From Rhodospirillaceae bacterium (GTDB lineage Bacteria; Pseudomonadota; Alphaproteobacteria; UBA6615): a DNA stretch of 64,000 nucleotides. The notes beneath the pieces are model-generated. The model had not been told where the DNA came from and did no database searches. It saw nothing but the letters and a program-made list of their open reading frames with translations. Positions 35,039-45,380 of this stretch are shown in pieces. A program made the translations under genes and the position numbers. The stretch covers positions 104,392-168,391 of the forward strand of contig JABIVD010000015.1 in assembly GCA_018667335.1 (NCBI GenBank), in the 5' to 3' direction. The number at the start of each line of letters is the position of its first letter. Within the stretch, counting starts at the first letter, position 1.

Positions 35039-36391
35039 ATGATGATGACCGCCCCCTCTGTCCGCACGTTCTTCGCGGTCCTCGCCACCCTGATGCTTTC
35101 GGCACTGCTGACCCTTCCGGCGCGGGCCGAGCTGACGGTGGATGTCACGCAAGGCAATATCGAGCCGTTGCCGATTGCTGTGCCGAACTTTATTGCGGCG
35201 GATGATGTGGCGCGCCGGTTCAGTATCGATATCGCCGACGTCATCTCGAACAATCTCGAGCGTTCGGGGTTGTTCCGGCCCATCGACAAGCAGGCATTCA
35301 TTTCGCAACCGCAGAGCTTGGGCGTGAATCCCCGCTTTGCCAACTGGAAGCCGCTGAACGCCCAGGCGCTCGTGGTTGGCGAGGTCAATATCGAGCCGAA
35401 TGGCGCTCTGCGGGCCTCGTTTCGGCTCTGGGATGTGTTTGCGGAAAACCAGATGACCGGGCTGAGCCTGACCACCACCCAGGCGAACTGGCGCCGTGTG
35501 GCGCATATCATCTCCGACACGATCTATGAGCGGATCACGGGCGAGGCCGGCTACTTCGACACGCGCATCGTCTATATCGCGGAGAACGGTCCGTCCGACC
35601 GACGGGTGAAGCGGCTGTCGATCATGGATCAGGACGGCGCCAATCATCGCTTCCTGACCGACGGCAAAAATCTCGTCCTGACACCGCGCTTCTCGCCGAC
35701 CCAGCAGGAAATCACCTATCTCGCTTATTTCAATGATCAGCCGCGGGTCTATCTGTTCAATATCGATACTGGCGAGCAGGAATTGCTGGGCGACTTTCCG
35801 GGCATGACGTTTGCGCCGCGATTCTCTCCCGACGGCAACAACGTGATCATGAGTTTCGCCCAGAGTGGAAACTCCGATATCCATGTTATGGATTTGCGCA
35901 CCCGGCGCGTGCGTCGGTTGACCGACAATCCGGCGATCGACACTGGACCTTCCTATGCACCGGACGGGCGCAAGATCGTATTTGAATCCGACCGCGGCGG
36001 CAGCCAGCAGCTTTACGTCATGAATTCCGACGGCGGCGGGCAGCAACGAATCAGCTTCGGCGATGGCCGCTACGGCACGCCGGTCTGGTCACCGCGCGGC
36101 GATCTCATCGCCTTCACCAAGATTTTCCGGGGTACATTTCACATCGGGGTGATGCGGCCCGACGGCAGCGGTGAGCGGCTGTTGACCCGGGGATTCCTGG
36201 TCGAGGGGCCGACCTGGGCGCCGAACGGCCGGGTTCTCATGTTCTTTCGCCAGGAAAAGAGCGATGCGCAGGGCCTTGGCGGCACGCCTCGGCTATTTTC
36301 CATCGACCTGACGGGTTTCAACGAACGCGAACTGGGGACCCCGGTGGGCGGTTCGGACCCGGCATGGTCTCCGGGGCCTCTCCGCCAATAG
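35039..36391 (+). CDS. tolB: Periplasmic Tol-Pal protein TolB
   Basis: A 450-residue beta-propeller. A signal peptide (residues 1-30, ending LPARA) is followed by the N-terminal domain that binds TolA ([22 protein letters not shown], split) and WD-like blades with repeated [21 protein letters not shown] and [13 protein letters not shown]. It starts 3 bp after tolA. It delivers Pal to its target site. Confidence 0.96.
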   Translation: MMMTAPSVRTFFAVLATLMLSALLTLPARAELTVDVTQGNIEPLPIAVPNFIAADDVARRFSIDIADVISNNLERSGLFRPIDKQAFISQPQSLGVNPRFANWKPLNAQALVVGEVNIEPNGALRASFRLWDVFAENQMTGLSLTTTQANWRRVAHIISDTIYERITGEAGYFDTRIVYIAENGPSDRRVKRLSIMDQDGANHRFLTDGKNLVLTPRFSPTQQEITYLAYFNDQPRVYLFNIDTGEQELLGDFPGMTFAPRFSPDGNNVIMSFAQSGNSDIHVMDLRTRRVRRLTDNPAIDTGPSYAPDGRKIVFESDRGGSQQLYVMNSDGGGQQRISFGDGRYGTPVWSPRGDLIAFTKIFRGTFHIGVMRPDGSGERLLTRGFLVEGPTWAPNGRVLMFFRQEKSDAQGLGGTPRLFSIDLTGFNERELGTPVGGSDPAWSPGPLRQ

Positions 36392-36639
36392 TCTCAGAAC
36401 CGCGAAAGTGACTGAAAATACTTGTCAATTTGCGTGAATATCCCCGCGCATAAGCTTGATTCCCAAAAAACAGCGACGTATAGTTCCGACGTCTGCGGAC
36501 AGGGTTTCATTTGATCTGTCGGCGGTTGCGCAACAATTCGGCACCGTTCGGTGTGACGCACGATAACAAGTTGTTCCGTTTATCGGAATTCTGCCTTATG
36601 CGGCTTGGAATCGTGATTATTCGGCTTAAGGAGCCACCC
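36392..36639 (+). other. 248-bp spacer between tolB and pal
   Basis: No gene or clear terminator is visible. An in-frame extension of pal upstream has no family support. The length suggests that pal has its own promoter, giving the excess of Pal needed over TolB, but I cannot name a -35/-10 pair with confidence. Confidence 0.4.
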
Positions 36640-37152
36640 ATGCGATTAAATATTCCCGGCCTGGTGGTAGCGGCCTTCGTACTCGCCGCCTGTTCCTCTA
36701 CGGGCGACGACAGCGCCAATACTGGCAGCAGCGGCGCATCCAGTTCTGGCGGCGGCAACCAAACGGCCACCGCGCCGACTGGTCCCAAGCCCGGTTCCCA
36801 GACTGATCTCGAGATCAATGTTGGCGACCGTGTCTTCTTCGCCTTCGACAAGTCGAATCTGACGGCCGACGCTCGCACTTCAGTTGAGCGCTGGGCGGCC
36901 TGGATGAAGACCTATCCCGCCAACAAGGTGGTTATTCAGGGTAACACGGACGAACGCGGCACACGCGAATACAACCTCGCGCTCGGTGAGCGTCGTGCAG
37001 ATTCGGCACGCGACTATTTGGTCTCCCTCGGCGTTGACCCGAACCGGGTGAAGATCGTCAGCTTCGGCAAAGAACGCCCTGCCGTTCCGGGTTCGAACGA
37101 GAGTGCTTGGGCGCAGAACCGCCGTGCGGTCGTGGTGATCAGCACCAACTAG
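36640..37152 (+). CDS. pal: Peptidoglycan-associated lipoprotein Pal
   Basis: A 170-residue outer membrane lipoprotein. Lipobox LAAC with lipidated Cys at about residue 20, a Ser/Gly-rich linker, and an OmpA-like domain (FFAFDKSNLT, QGNTDERGTREYN, LGERRADSARDYL, QNRRAVVVI) with peptidoglycan-binding Asp and Arg. AAGGAG precedes ATG 36640. Confidence 0.97.
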   Translation: MRLNIPGLVVAAFVLAACSSTGDDSANTGSSGASSSGGGNQTATAPTGPKPGSQTDLEINVGDRVFFAFDKSNLTADARTSVERWAAWMKTYPANKVVIQGNTDERGTREYNLALGERRADSARDYLVSLGVDPNRVKIVSFGKERPAVPGSNESAWAQNRRAVVVISTN

Positions 37153-37179
37153 CGTTCGACTATCTATTTCATGACGATG

Positions 37180-37227
37180 CGCCCCGGGATATCCGGGGCG
37201 TTTTCGTTTGCGGGGGCGTTTTCGTTT
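37180..37227 (+). terminator. Intrinsic terminator of pal, 3' half duplicated
   Basis: CGCCCCGG / CCGGGGCG stem with GATAT loop, then TTTTCGTTT. The GGGGCGTTTTCGTTT end occurs again directly after (37211-37227). Confidence 0.85.
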
Positions 37228-37368
37228 ACCTCTGTGTTTATGTATGAATGAGCGTCATGCCATAGTTTCGCCGAAATGCGTGGCGATTCTGGCATCTCCA
37301 ATATGAGCCGGCGATCCGATGGATCGCTGAGAATTATCCACCAGTAATCATCAACGGACTGCGTTGTC

Positions 37369-38388
37369 ATGTTGAAGCTATTTCGGATTTTTGTGCCCAC
37401 CGGCCTGTCGCTGTTCCTCCTGTTGTCGAGTGGGGCTGCGCTGGCCCAGTCGAATGATGTGCGTGGCCTCGCCGATACGGTCTCGCGGCTGGAGCGGCAG
37501 TTGCAAGCCTTGGAGCGCAGCGTGTATCGCGGTGCGCCACCGCCTGCGGCGGCATCCGAAACATCGGCACCTGGTGCATCACCTTCGGCTGTTCCATCCG
37601 GATCGGCCCTGTCCAACCTTCAGGCCACCACTGACGGTCTCGAAGAGCAGTTGCGTCGTCTCACGGGACAGATCGAGCAGCTCGATTTTCAGGTTCGGCA
37701 AGTGAACCAGCGGATGGACCGGCTGGTGTCAGACGTCGATTTCCGACTTCAGGCCCTCGAGCAGGGTTCCGGGGCGACGACGCTCGGGTCGACCCAGCCC
37801 ATCGCGCCGACCGTGCCGCGTGCGCCCGGTGCGGTAACAGTTGAACCCGCGGGCGGCGCCGGTGCACCCCGGGTGTTCGGCACCCTGACGGAAACGCAGC
37901 TGCGGGCCGCCGGGGTGAACACCGCGCCGGTTGATCAACAGACCGCCAGCGCCGGTCCGGCCTCCCAAACGTCCGCTTCGTCGCCAGCCGTGTTGCCGGC
38001 GGGAAGCCCCCGTGATCAGTACGACTTCGCCTACAAGTTCCTGCTGCAGCGCGATTTCGAAAGCGCGGAGACGGCACTGGGGGCCTTCGTGACCGCGAAT
38101 CCTGAAGATTCTCTGGCCGGGAATGCCCAGTACTGGCTGGGCGAGACCTTCTACGTGCGCGGCGACTACCCGACGGCCGCCCGTGCCTTCGCTGAAGGTT
38201 TTCAGCGCTATCCCGACAGCGCCAAGGCACCAGACAATCTTTTGAAACTCGGTATGTCCCTGGCACAGCTCGAACAGAACGCGGATGCCTGCATCACCCT
38301 GAAGAAGCTACGGATCGAGTATCCCGACGCACCAACCAGCATTGTTCAGCGTGCCGATCGGGAGATCGGCCGGCTGCAGTGCCCCTAA
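37369..38388 (+). CDS. cpoB: Tol-Pal coordinator CpoB (YbgF)
   Basis: A 339-residue periplasmic protein. Signal peptide (1-26, SSGAALA-QS), an N-terminal trimerising coiled coil (VSRLERQLQALERSV; QLRRLTGQIEQLDFQVRQVNQRM, split in two helices), a disordered Gly/Pro linker, and C-terminal TPR repeats (YDFAYKFLLQRDFESAETAL, YWLGETFYVRGDY). It links Tol action with peptidoglycan synthesis. It is 216 bp after pal. Confidence 0.93.
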   Translation: MLKLFRIFVPTGLSLFLLLSSGAALAQSNDVRGLADTVSRLERQLQALERSVYRGAPPPAAASETSAPGASPSAVPSGSALSNLQATTDGLEEQLRRLTGQIEQLDFQVRQVNQRMDRLVSDVDFRLQALEQGSGATTLGSTQPIAPTVPRAPGAVTVEPAGGAGAPRVFGTLTETQLRAAGVNTAPVDQQTASAGPASQTSASSPAVLPAGSPRDQYDFAYKFLLQRDFESAETALGAFVTANPEDSLAGNAQYWLGETFYVRGDYPTAARAFAEGFQRYPDSAKAPDNLLKLGMSLAQLEQNADACITLKKLRIEYPDAPTSIVQRADREIGRLQCP

Positions 38389-39800
38389 GCGCCCAACCGC
38401 CACTTAGGCGTTCGCTGGCATGCGCAGCCGATGATGCCGCCATCGATTCCTGCGGCCCTTCCGTTGCGCCGATCGGTGCAGATGAATTCGCGGCCTGCAT
38501 GCAGCGCCTGGGACCATTCGAGACCGACCCGCATCTGGCGGTCGGCGTGTCGGGCGGGCGCGACAGCCTGGCGCTGACGTTGCTGGCCGCAGAATGGGCA
38601 GCTGCGCGCAATGGCCTCGTGACCGCGGTGACGCTCGACCACGGCTTGCGCGAAACGTCTGCTGCCGAAGCCGGGTTGGTTTCCGAATGGATGGCGCAAC
38701 ACGGTATTCCCCATCATACGCTCGTCTGGCCGGACTCCCCGGGGCTCGGCCAGCCGGGCATGGGCGCCAGTGAGGCCGCCGCAAGAACTGCACGTTATGG
38801 GTTGCTTGAGGCGTTCTGCAGGGATCATGAAATTCTCCACCTGCTCGTCGGGCATCATCTTGATGACCAGTTGGAAACTCAGGTGATGCGACGGGCTCGT
38901 TCGAGTGGCGCATTCGGCCAGGCCGGAATGCCTGCAGTGCGGGAGTTGGCTCAAGCACGGATCTTGCGACCGTTTCTCGATATCCCGCGCGCGCGCATGA
39001 CCGCGACCCTGCATGTGCGCGGGCAGAGCTGGATCGAGGATCCGAGCAATCAGGATGCCCAATTTGCACGCGCGCGGATGCGGATGGGCCAATCGACCAG
39101 GCCGGTCGTCGCATTGGACAAGGACGCACGCATGGCGCGGTCGAGGATTGCGGCGGAACGTGAGATATCCCGTGTCGCGGCACGGGCCGTTGCGGTACAT
39201 CCGGCAGGCTTCGCGACACTCAATCCCGCGTTGCTCGCTGCGGCCGATCGTGACGCAGGTGTGCGACTGATCGGCAGTCTGGTGAGGTGCATCGGCGGAC
39301 GTGTTTATGCCCCGCGGGGAAAGCGGCTGGACCGGCTGGCCGAGAAGATGATCGATGACGGCCTGGACGGCGGCGCAACGCTTGGTGGCTGTACCGTGCA
39401 GCCATGCGGCAAGGGTTTGGTGCGGATCGCACGTGAGTTGGCGGCGATTGATGAACCGAGGCATGTCATTGGCGAAGGAGACAGGGTTCAGGCACTGGAA
39501 TGGGACGGGCGCTTTCACGTCTCGTTTCCGGCGGCCGATGCCCCGGGCATGGCCCTTGATGGGGAAAGCCGGATCGGGGCGGTAGGAAAATTTTTAGCGT
39601 CTGGCGTACCGGAGCACCCCGATTCACCGCGTTATGATGCGTTGCCACATACCGTTCGGATGACCTTGCCGGCGATTTGCCGCGCTGGCCAATTTCATGT
39701 TTGTGCATTGCCGTTTTCTTCGGATTCGGGTCGGGTTACGGCGAAAGCCCGGTTTGCGCCGAAAATTCCCGCTGCCGGCGCGGTATTCGCAACGGGTTGA
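38379..39800 (+). CDS. tilS: tRNA(Ile)-lysidine synthetase
   Basis: A 473-residue PP-loop ATPase that makes lysidine at C34 of tRNA-Ile(CAU). The SGGRDSLAL loop is near residue 58, LDHGLRETS follows, GHHLDDQLETQ and ARMTATLHVRGQSWIEDPSN complete the catalytic domain; the rest is the tRNA-binding tail. Start GTG overlaps the cpoB end by 10 bp. The stop lies inside a 16-bp tandem duplication. Confidence 0.93.
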   Translation: MPLSAQPPLRRSLACAADDAAIDSCGPSVAPIGADEFAACMQRLGPFETDPHLAVGVSGGRDSLALTLLAAEWAAARNGLVTAVTLDHGLRETSAAEAGLVSEWMAQHGIPHHTLVWPDSPGLGQPGMGASEAAARTARYGLLEAFCRDHEILHLLVGHHLDDQLETQVMRRARSSGAFGQAGMPAVRELAQARILRPFLDIPRARMTATLHVRGQSWIEDPSNQDAQFARARMRMGQSTRPVVALDKDARMARSRIAAEREISRVAARAVAVHPAGFATLNPALLAAADRDAGVRLIGSLVRCIGGRVYAPRGKRLDRLAEKMIDDGLDGGATLGGCTVQPCGKGLVRIARELAAIDEPRHVIGEGDRVQALEWDGRFHVSFPAADAPGMALDGESRIGAVGKFLASGVPEHPDSPRYDALPHTVRMTLPAICRAGQFHVCALPFSSDSGRVTAKARFAPKIPAAGAVFATG

Positions 39801-39817
39801 TTTCGCAACGGGTTGAT
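39786..39817. repeat. 16-bp tandem duplication over the tilS stop
   Basis: TTCGCAACGGGTTGAT occurs twice without spacer (39786-39801, 39802-39817). The tilS TGA is in the first copy. Confidence 0.92.
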
Positions 39818-39979
39818 AATGATCACACTCGTATTATCGCGTTGATTTTCGCATTGCCCTGAGGCGTTTGGAGCACCATGTTAGTGGCGACAAACAATTC
39901 ACTGTAATCCGCAGCTCTCACAACCGCCGGAAAGTTTTGGCGGCGCTGGTCTGGATGGTCGGTTGATCGGAGAAAGTCT

Positions 39980-41911
39980 TTGAACAATTTCGGTAGAAAC
40001 ATCGCGCTGTGGGTCATCATTGCCTTGTTGGTCGTGGCGCTGTTCAACCTGTTCCAGAGTTCGGGACGTCAGGGTGCGGAACAGCAACTGGCGTTTTCGG
40101 ATTTCATCGGCCAGGTAGAGACCGACCAGGTTCTGGATGTCACGATTCAGGGCAACGACATCAAGGGCACGCTGCGCAACGGTACGGCGTTCACGTCCTA
40201 TGCGCCCGACGACCCAAATCTCGTCTCTACCCTTTCCGAACATGGTGTCCGCATCACGGCCGCACCGAAGGAAGAAGCTAACTTCCTGGTGCGTACGCTG
40301 CTGAGCTGGCTGCCGTTTATCGTCATCGTTGGCATCTGGGTGTTCTTCATGCGCCAGATGCAGGGTGGCGGCGGCCGCGGTGCTATGGGCTTTGGTAAAT
40401 CACGCGCCAAGATGCTGACCGAGAAGACAGGTCGCGTTACCTTCGGGGATGTCGCGGGTGTTGAGGAAGCCAAGCAGGAGGTCGAGGAGGTTGTCGAATT
40501 TCTGCGCGATCCCCAGAAGTTCCAGCGGCTCGGCGGGAAAATCCCCAAGGGTGTTCTGCTGGTTGGACCTCCGGGTACGGGCAAGACCCTACTCGCGCGT
40601 GCGATTGCGGGTGAGGCGAATGTCCCGTTCTTCACCATTTCCGGTTCCGACTTCGTCGAGATGTTCGTCGGTGTTGGTGCAAGCCGCGTCCGCGATATGT
40701 TCGAACAGGGCAAGAAAAATGCGCCCTGCATCATCTTCATCGACGAGCTTGATGCCGTGGGTCGCCATCGTGGCGCCGGACTGGGTGGTGGCAACGACGA
40801 GCGCGAACAGACTCTGAACCAGCTTCTCGTCGAGATGGACGGCTTCGAGACCAACGAAGGCGTGATCCTGGTTGCGGCGACGAACCGCCCCGATGTGCTT
40901 GATCCGGCTCTGCTGCGTCCCGGCCGCTTCGACAGGCAGGTCACGGTGCCGAACCCCGATATCATCGGCCGTGAAAAAATTCTCAAGGTGCATATGCGCA
41001 AGGTGCCGTTGGCACCCGACGTTGATGCCAAGACCATTGCCCGCGGCACGCCAGGTTTCTCGGGTGCCGATCTGGCGAACCTCGTGAACGAGGCGGCATT
41101 GATCGCGGCCCGCAAGAGCCGGCGCATGGTGACCATGGCCGAGTTCGAGGACGCCAAGGACAAGGTGCTGATGGGCGCCGAACGCCGCTCCATGGTGATG
41201 ACCGAGGACGAGAAAAAACTGACCGCCTATCATGAAGCAGGGCATGCGCTGGTCGGCATGCACATGGATGGCTGCGACCCGCTACACAAGGTCACGATCA
41301 TTCCGCGTGGGCAGGCCCTGGGTGTGACCATGTCGCTGCCCGAACGTGACCGCTACACCTATTCGATCTATGAGCTGAAGGCCAAACTGGCGATGATGTT
41401 CGGCGGTCGCGTCGCTGAGGAGATCATCTTCGGCAAGGAGCATGTCACGACCGGTGCCGGCAACGACATCAAGCAAGCGACAAGTCTGGCCCGCCGGATG
41501 ATCACGGAATACGGGTTCAGCGAGAAGCTCGGCCCGTTGCGTTACGAGGACAACCAGGAAGAGGTCTTCCTCGGGCATTCGGTGTCCCAGCACAAGAACG
41601 TTTCCGATGCGACGGCGAAGGTTATCGACGATGAAATTCGGGCGCTGATCGATGCGGCGGAGAAGGATGCGCGGCGCATTTTGACGGAACGGCTCGAGGA
41701 CCTGCACACGATCTCGAATGGTCTGCTTGAGTATGAGACGCTGTCCGCCGATGACGTCGATGCACTGCTCCGGGGAGACAGCGTAGACCGGCCAGATGAT
41801 GATGCGGATTCGGCCGACAGCCCGCGCTCGTCCGTCCCGACGAGCGGCACGGCTAGCAAGAAGGATCGGCCGAGCGGCGGCATGGAGCCGGAGCCGCAGC
41901 CCCAAGGCTAG
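39980..41911 (+). CDS. ftsH: ATP-dependent zinc metalloprotease FtsH
   Basis: A 643-residue membrane AAA+ protease that degrades damaged membrane proteins and RpoH. Two helices (about 5-25 and 105-125) flank the periplasmic domain; Walker A GPPGTGKT near 195, Walker [12 protein letters not shown], second region of homology [20 protein letters not shown], zinc motif HEAGH. TTG start with GGAGAAAG upstream. Because RpoH is a known FtsH substrate in proteobacteria, it links to rpoH at 60 kb. Confidence 0.97.
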   Translation: MNNFGRNIALWVIIALLVVALFNLFQSSGRQGAEQQLAFSDFIGQVETDQVLDVTIQGNDIKGTLRNGTAFTSYAPDDPNLVSTLSEHGVRITAAPKEEANFLVRTLLSWLPFIVIVGIWVFFMRQMQGGGGRGAMGFGKSRAKMLTEKTGRVTFGDVAGVEEAKQEVEEVVEFLRDPQKFQRLGGKIPKGVLLVGPPGTGKTLLARAIAGEANVPFFTISGSDFVEMFVGVGASRVRDMFEQGKKNAPCIIFIDELDAVGRHRGAGLGGGNDEREQTLNQLLVEMDGFETNEGVILVAATNRPDVLDPALLRPGRFDRQVTVPNPDIIGREKILKVHMRKVPLAPDVDAKTIARGTPGFSGADLANLVNEAALIAARKSRRMVTMAEFEDAKDKVLMGAERRSMVMTEDEKKLTAYHEAGHALVGMHMDGCDPLHKVTIIPRGQALGVTMSLPERDRYTYSIYELKAKLAMMFGGRVAEEIIFGKEHVTTGAGNDIKQATSLARRMITEYGFSEKLGPLRYEDNQEEVFLGHSVSQHKNVSDATAKVIDDEIRALIDAAEKDARRILTERLEDLHTISNGLLEYETLSADDVDALLRGDSVDRPDDDADSADSPRSSVPTSGTASKKDRPSGGMEPEPQPQG

Positions 41912-41963
41912 TCAGTATCGAGGGTTAGGCCAATTTCCCACGAACCTATTCAGACTCCCATTT

Positions 41964-41995
41964 CAGGGGCTTTCGCGGCGACGCGGGAGCCCCTG
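41964..41995 (+). promoter_or_regulatory. GNRA-capped hairpin abutting folP
   Basis: A fully paired 14-bp stem (41964-41977 with 41982-41995, two G-U pairs) is closed by a GCGA tetraloop and ends at the base before the folP TTG. Its 3' arm contains GGGAG, the only ribosome site for that start. No T-run follows, so it is not a classic terminator. Confidence 0.6.
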
Positions 41996-43102
41996 TTGGA
42001 TTCCCGCACCGCTGCCAGCCGGTTGCGGCTGAGACCCTTTGGCTTGGTCTCGGGAGCCGCGGCGATCGCGGTTTGTCAGTCGGGCGACGGCCTCGCGCTG
42101 GCAGGTGGTCCACTCGCGTTTACGCACGGCCTGATCACAGGCGTTGACGCGCCGGGACGCGCGCAGAATGACAAAGAGCTGCTGACGGTTCCCGACATGC
42201 TGCGATGGGCGACCCAGGCCGCGCGTGACGGCGATCAGGGGCCAGCAGCGCTGATTGGACGAACCGCACAACCGAGATCGACCTTCGCGAATATGGTGTT
42301 GAGCGGCGCGGGCGCGCGGCCACGGATCATGGGTGTCTGCAATGTCACGCCCGACAGCTTTTCCGATGGTGGAGATCACGCCGCGCCAGGCCCGGCGATC
42401 GCGTTCGCGCAACAACTCGCTGGTGACGGTGCCGATATTGTCGACGTCGGTGGAGAATCGACGAGGCCCGGCGCCGATCCGGTCGCCGAGCGCGTCGAGA
42501 TTGAACGGGTTTTACCCGTGATCGAAGAGCTGGTTGCGCATGGATTGCCGGTCTCAATCGATACGCGTCGCGCCGGTGTCATGCGGGCGGCTATCGATGC
42601 GGGTGTTGCGCTCATCAATGACGTCAGCGGGCTGTCGGATGACCCTGACGCGCTTGACGTTGTGGCCGCATCGAATGTGCCGGTGGTTCTGATGCACATG
42701 CAGGGACAGCCGAACAATATGCAGGACGACCCGTCATACGCAGATGTCGTGCAGGAAGTTTACGATGCGCTGGCGGGACGAATAGATGCCTGCCTGGACG
42801 CTGGTGTCGCGCCGGAGCGGGTGGCGATCGACCCGGGATTCGGATTTGGCAAAACCGTGGCGCACAATCTCGAACTTCTAACGCACCTCGCCCAATTCCA
42901 CGGACTTGGCTGCCCCATCGTGGTTGGTCTGTCGCGTAAGAGTTTCATCGGCGCGCTGACGGGCGAAGAAATCCCCAGTGCACGGACGGCCGGCTCCGTC
43001 GCTGCCGCTCTAAAGGCGCTCGACCAAGGCGTGCAGATCGCGCGTGTACATGATGTAGCCGAGACCCGGCAGGCATTCGATGTTTGGAGGGCCATCCTTT
43101 GA
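41996..43102 (+). CDS. folP: Dihydropteroate synthase with N-terminal extension
   Basis: A 368-residue protein. The catalytic barrel starts near residue 103 (RPRIMGVCNVTPDSFSDGGD) and has GGESTRPGA, SIDTRR, INDVSG, VLMHMQG, DPGFGFGKT and GLSRKSFIG. It condenses pterin pyrophosphate with p-aminobenzoate and is the sulfonamide target. The first 100 residues (LRPFGLVSGAAAI, ITGVDAPGR, VPDMLRWAT) are an extension that I recall in other alphaproteobacterial FolP proteins, function unknown. TTG 41996 is the only start upstream that keeps it; a hairpin covers the ribosome site. Confidence 0.9.
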   Translation: MDSRTAASRLRLRPFGLVSGAAAIAVCQSGDGLALAGGPLAFTHGLITGVDAPGRAQNDKELLTVPDMLRWATQAARDGDQGPAALIGRTAQPRSTFANMVLSGAGARPRIMGVCNVTPDSFSDGGDHAAPGPAIAFAQQLAGDGADIVDVGGESTRPGADPVAERVEIERVLPVIEELVAHGLPVSIDTRRAGVMRAAIDAGVALINDVSGLSDDPDALDVVAASNVPVVLMHMQGQPNNMQDDPSYADVVQEVYDALAGRIDACLDAGVAPERVAIDPGFGFGKTVAHNLELLTHLAQFHGLGCPIVVGLSRKSFIGALTGEEIPSARTAGSVAAALKALDQGVQIARVHDVAETRQAFDVWRAIL

Positions 43103-43174
43103 TAGACCATATGACGGGATTGTTAACGGTCGCGGGCAGGGTGCTATAAGTCGGGTCCCCGACACGTCCGGAAC

Positions 43175-44530
43175 ATGACGATGGCACGAAAGCTTTTCGG
43201 CACAGATGGTATCCGCGGCAAGGCCAATCAGGAGCCGATGACCGCCGAAACGGCATTGCGCGTGGCGATGGCGGCAGGACATCGATTTACCCGCGGCGCC
43301 CACCGCCATCTCGTAATCATCGGCAAGGACACACGGCTCAGCAATTACATGCTGGAGCCGGCGATGCAGGCCGGATTTACGGCGATGGGCATGGATGTCG
43401 TGTTGGTCGGCCCAATGCCGACCCCGGCGGTTGCCATGCTGACACGGACATTGCGCGCCGATCTCGGGGTCGTGCTGTCCGCTTCGCACAATCCCTATGA
43501 AGATAACGGTATCAAGCTTTTCGGTCCGGACGGCTTCAAGCTTTCGGATGCGGTGGAAGAGGAAATCGAGGCGCTGATCGAGAACGGCCTGCTCGACCAT
43601 CTGGCCGATGCCAGCAGTCTCGGGCGTGCGCGACGTCTCGAGGATGCGCCGGGCCGTTACATCGAATTCGTCAAACACACGTTTCCGCGCGGCCTGCGTC
43701 TCGACGGGTTGAAAGTGGTCGTCGATTGCGCGAATGGCGCCGCCTACAAGGTCGCGCCCTCCGTGTTCCATGAACTGGGCGCAGATGTCGTTCCGATGGC
43801 GATCGACCCGGACGGCACGAATATCAATCGCGACTGCGGTGCCACGGCAACGGAAGCGCTGCAGCAACAGGTCGTGGCGCATGGCGCGCATCTGGGCGTA
43901 GCGCTCGATGGTGACGCCGACCGGGTTATCCTGTGTGATGAGAATGGCCAGGTTGTCGACGGCGACCAGGTAATGGCCGTGATCGCTCGGTCCTGGCAGG
44001 CCGCCGGCCGGTTGCAGGGCGGCAAGGTGGTTGCGACCGTGATGTCCAATCTGGGTTTCGAGCGGTATCTGCAGACCATAGACCTGGAGATGGAGCGGGC
44101 GAAAGTGGGCGACCGCTATGTCCTCGAACGGATGCGGGCGGGTGGCTACAACCTCGGCGGCGAACAGTCGGGGCACATCATCCTGAGCGACTATTCGACC
44201 ACCGGCGACGGCTTGATCGCGGCGCTTCAGGTGCTGGCGGCGCAGGTTGAATCCGGGGTGTCGATGAGTGCGCTGACCGATGTTTTCGAATCCTATCCGC
44301 AGCTGCTGCGCAACGTACCTGCGAATGGCGCGACAGCGATGGAGCATGCGAGCGTCAAGTCCGCGGTCGCAGCCGGCGAGGCACAACTCGGGGATGACGG
44401 GCGCGTACTGATCCGCCCGTCGGGCACTGAACCCGTCATTCGCGTGATGGCAGAAGGCCGTGACCAGCAGGTGGTAACCGCCGTGGTTGATGAAATTGCC
44501 GACGCGATCGCCGACATCCCGGCCGCATAG
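43175..44530 (+). CDS. glmM: Phosphoglucosamine mutase
   Basis: A 451-residue phosphohexomutase converting glucosamine-6-P to glucosamine-1-P for peptidoglycan and [16 protein letters not shown] start, phosphoserine loop [14 protein letters not shown] near residue 104, metal loop DGDADR, sugar loop GGEQSGH and phosphate site [12 protein letters not shown]. Classic ftsH-folP-glmM order. Confidence 0.97.
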   Translation: MTMARKLFGTDGIRGKANQEPMTAETALRVAMAAGHRFTRGAHRHLVIIGKDTRLSNYMLEPAMQAGFTAMGMDVVLVGPMPTPAVAMLTRTLRADLGVVLSASHNPYEDNGIKLFGPDGFKLSDAVEEEIEALIENGLLDHLADASSLGRARRLEDAPGRYIEFVKHTFPRGLRLDGLKVVVDCANGAAYKVAPSVFHELGADVVPMAIDPDGTNINRDCGATATEALQQQVVAHGAHLGVALDGDADRVILCDENGQVVDGDQVMAVIARSWQAAGRLQGGKVVATVMSNLGFERYLQTIDLEMERAKVGDRYVLERMRAGGYNLGGEQSGHIILSDYSTTGDGLIAALQVLAAQVESGVSMSALTDVFESYPQLLRNVPANGATAMEHASVKSAVAAGEAQLGDDGRVLIRPSGTEPVIRVMAEGRDQQVVTAVVDEIADAIADIPAA

Positions 44531-44549
44531 CACGGGGCGGTTGTTCGAC

Positions 44550-45359
44550 ATGGACGGACGAGTATTGATAGTCGCCGGGTCGGATTCCGGTGGAGGCGCT
44601 GGAATTCAGGCAGACATTAAGTCGGTGACTGCACTCGGCGGGTTTGCGATGACCGCCGTAACCGCCCTGACGGCGCAAAACACCCGGGGTGTGCACGGCA
44701 TCTTCGGGGTGGAGACGAGCTTCATCGCGCAACAAATCCGTGTGGTGTTGGACGATCTCGGTGCCGACTGCCTGAAGACCGGGATGTTGCACAGCGTCGA
44801 GGTTATCGAAACCGTCGTCGAGACCCTTTCTGATATCGGGGGTGATATCCCGCTGGTTGCCGATCCGGTCATGGTCGCCAAGGGTGGTGCGCGGTTGCTG
44901 GATGAAGGAGCGAATGCGGCGCTGGTCTCGTTGTTGATTCCCCGGGCCAGTGTGCTCACACCGAATGCTCCCGAAGCCGCCGCCCTGACTGGCGTGGCGG
45001 TGGAAAACGAAGACGGCCAACGCCGCGCGGGTGAGAAATTGCTGGAGCTTGGCGCGGCTGCGGTTCTGGTCAAGGGTGGGCATATCGAGGGCCCGGATGT
45101 GGTGGACCTGCTCGTCACTCCCACCGAGACACTTCGGTTCGCCGACCCGCGCATCGAAACACGCCACACCCATGGCACTGGCTGTACGCTCGCTTCGGCG
45201 ATAGCAGCGGGCTTGGCTCAGGGCAAGGAACTGCCCGATGCAGTGGTTCGGGCGCGTATTTATGTGCGACAGGCGATCGCCGCTGCCCCGGGATATGGCC
45301 ATGGGCACGGTCCGCTCGACCATGGGGTGACCTTTGACCCCCGCCGCCTCGAACCCTGA
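44550..45359 (+). CDS. thiD: HMP/HMP-P kinase
   Basis: A 269-residue ribokinase-like kinase that phosphorylates hydroxymethylpyrimidine twice for thiamine synthesis. VLIVAGSDSGGGAGIQADIK start, VADPVMVAKGG, LTPNAPEA, AVLVKGGH and the anion hole HGTGCTLASAIAA. Start ATG 44550; a longer frame overlaps glmM without ribosome site. Its product feeds ThiE encoded at 20 kb. Confidence 0.95.
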   Translation: MDGRVLIVAGSDSGGGAGIQADIKSVTALGGFAMTAVTALTAQNTRGVHGIFGVETSFIAQQIRVVLDDLGADCLKTGMLHSVEVIETVVETLSDIGGDIPLVADPVMVAKGGARLLDEGANAALVSLLIPRASVLTPNAPEAAALTGVAVENEDGQRRAGEKLLELGAAAVLVKGGHIEGPDVVDLLVTPTETLRFADPRIETRHTHGTGCTLASAIAAGLAQGKELPDAVVRARIYVRQAIAAAPGYGHGHGPLDHGVTFDPRRLEP

Positions 45360-45380
45360 TACGGGTGGCGATCGACACCC

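Noticed and set aside
33692..36046. 784-codon frame on the minus strand
   Set aside because: It lies antisense to tolR-tolA-tolB, which are clear family members. The translation is rich in His and Arg and has no family features; high GC opens such frames.
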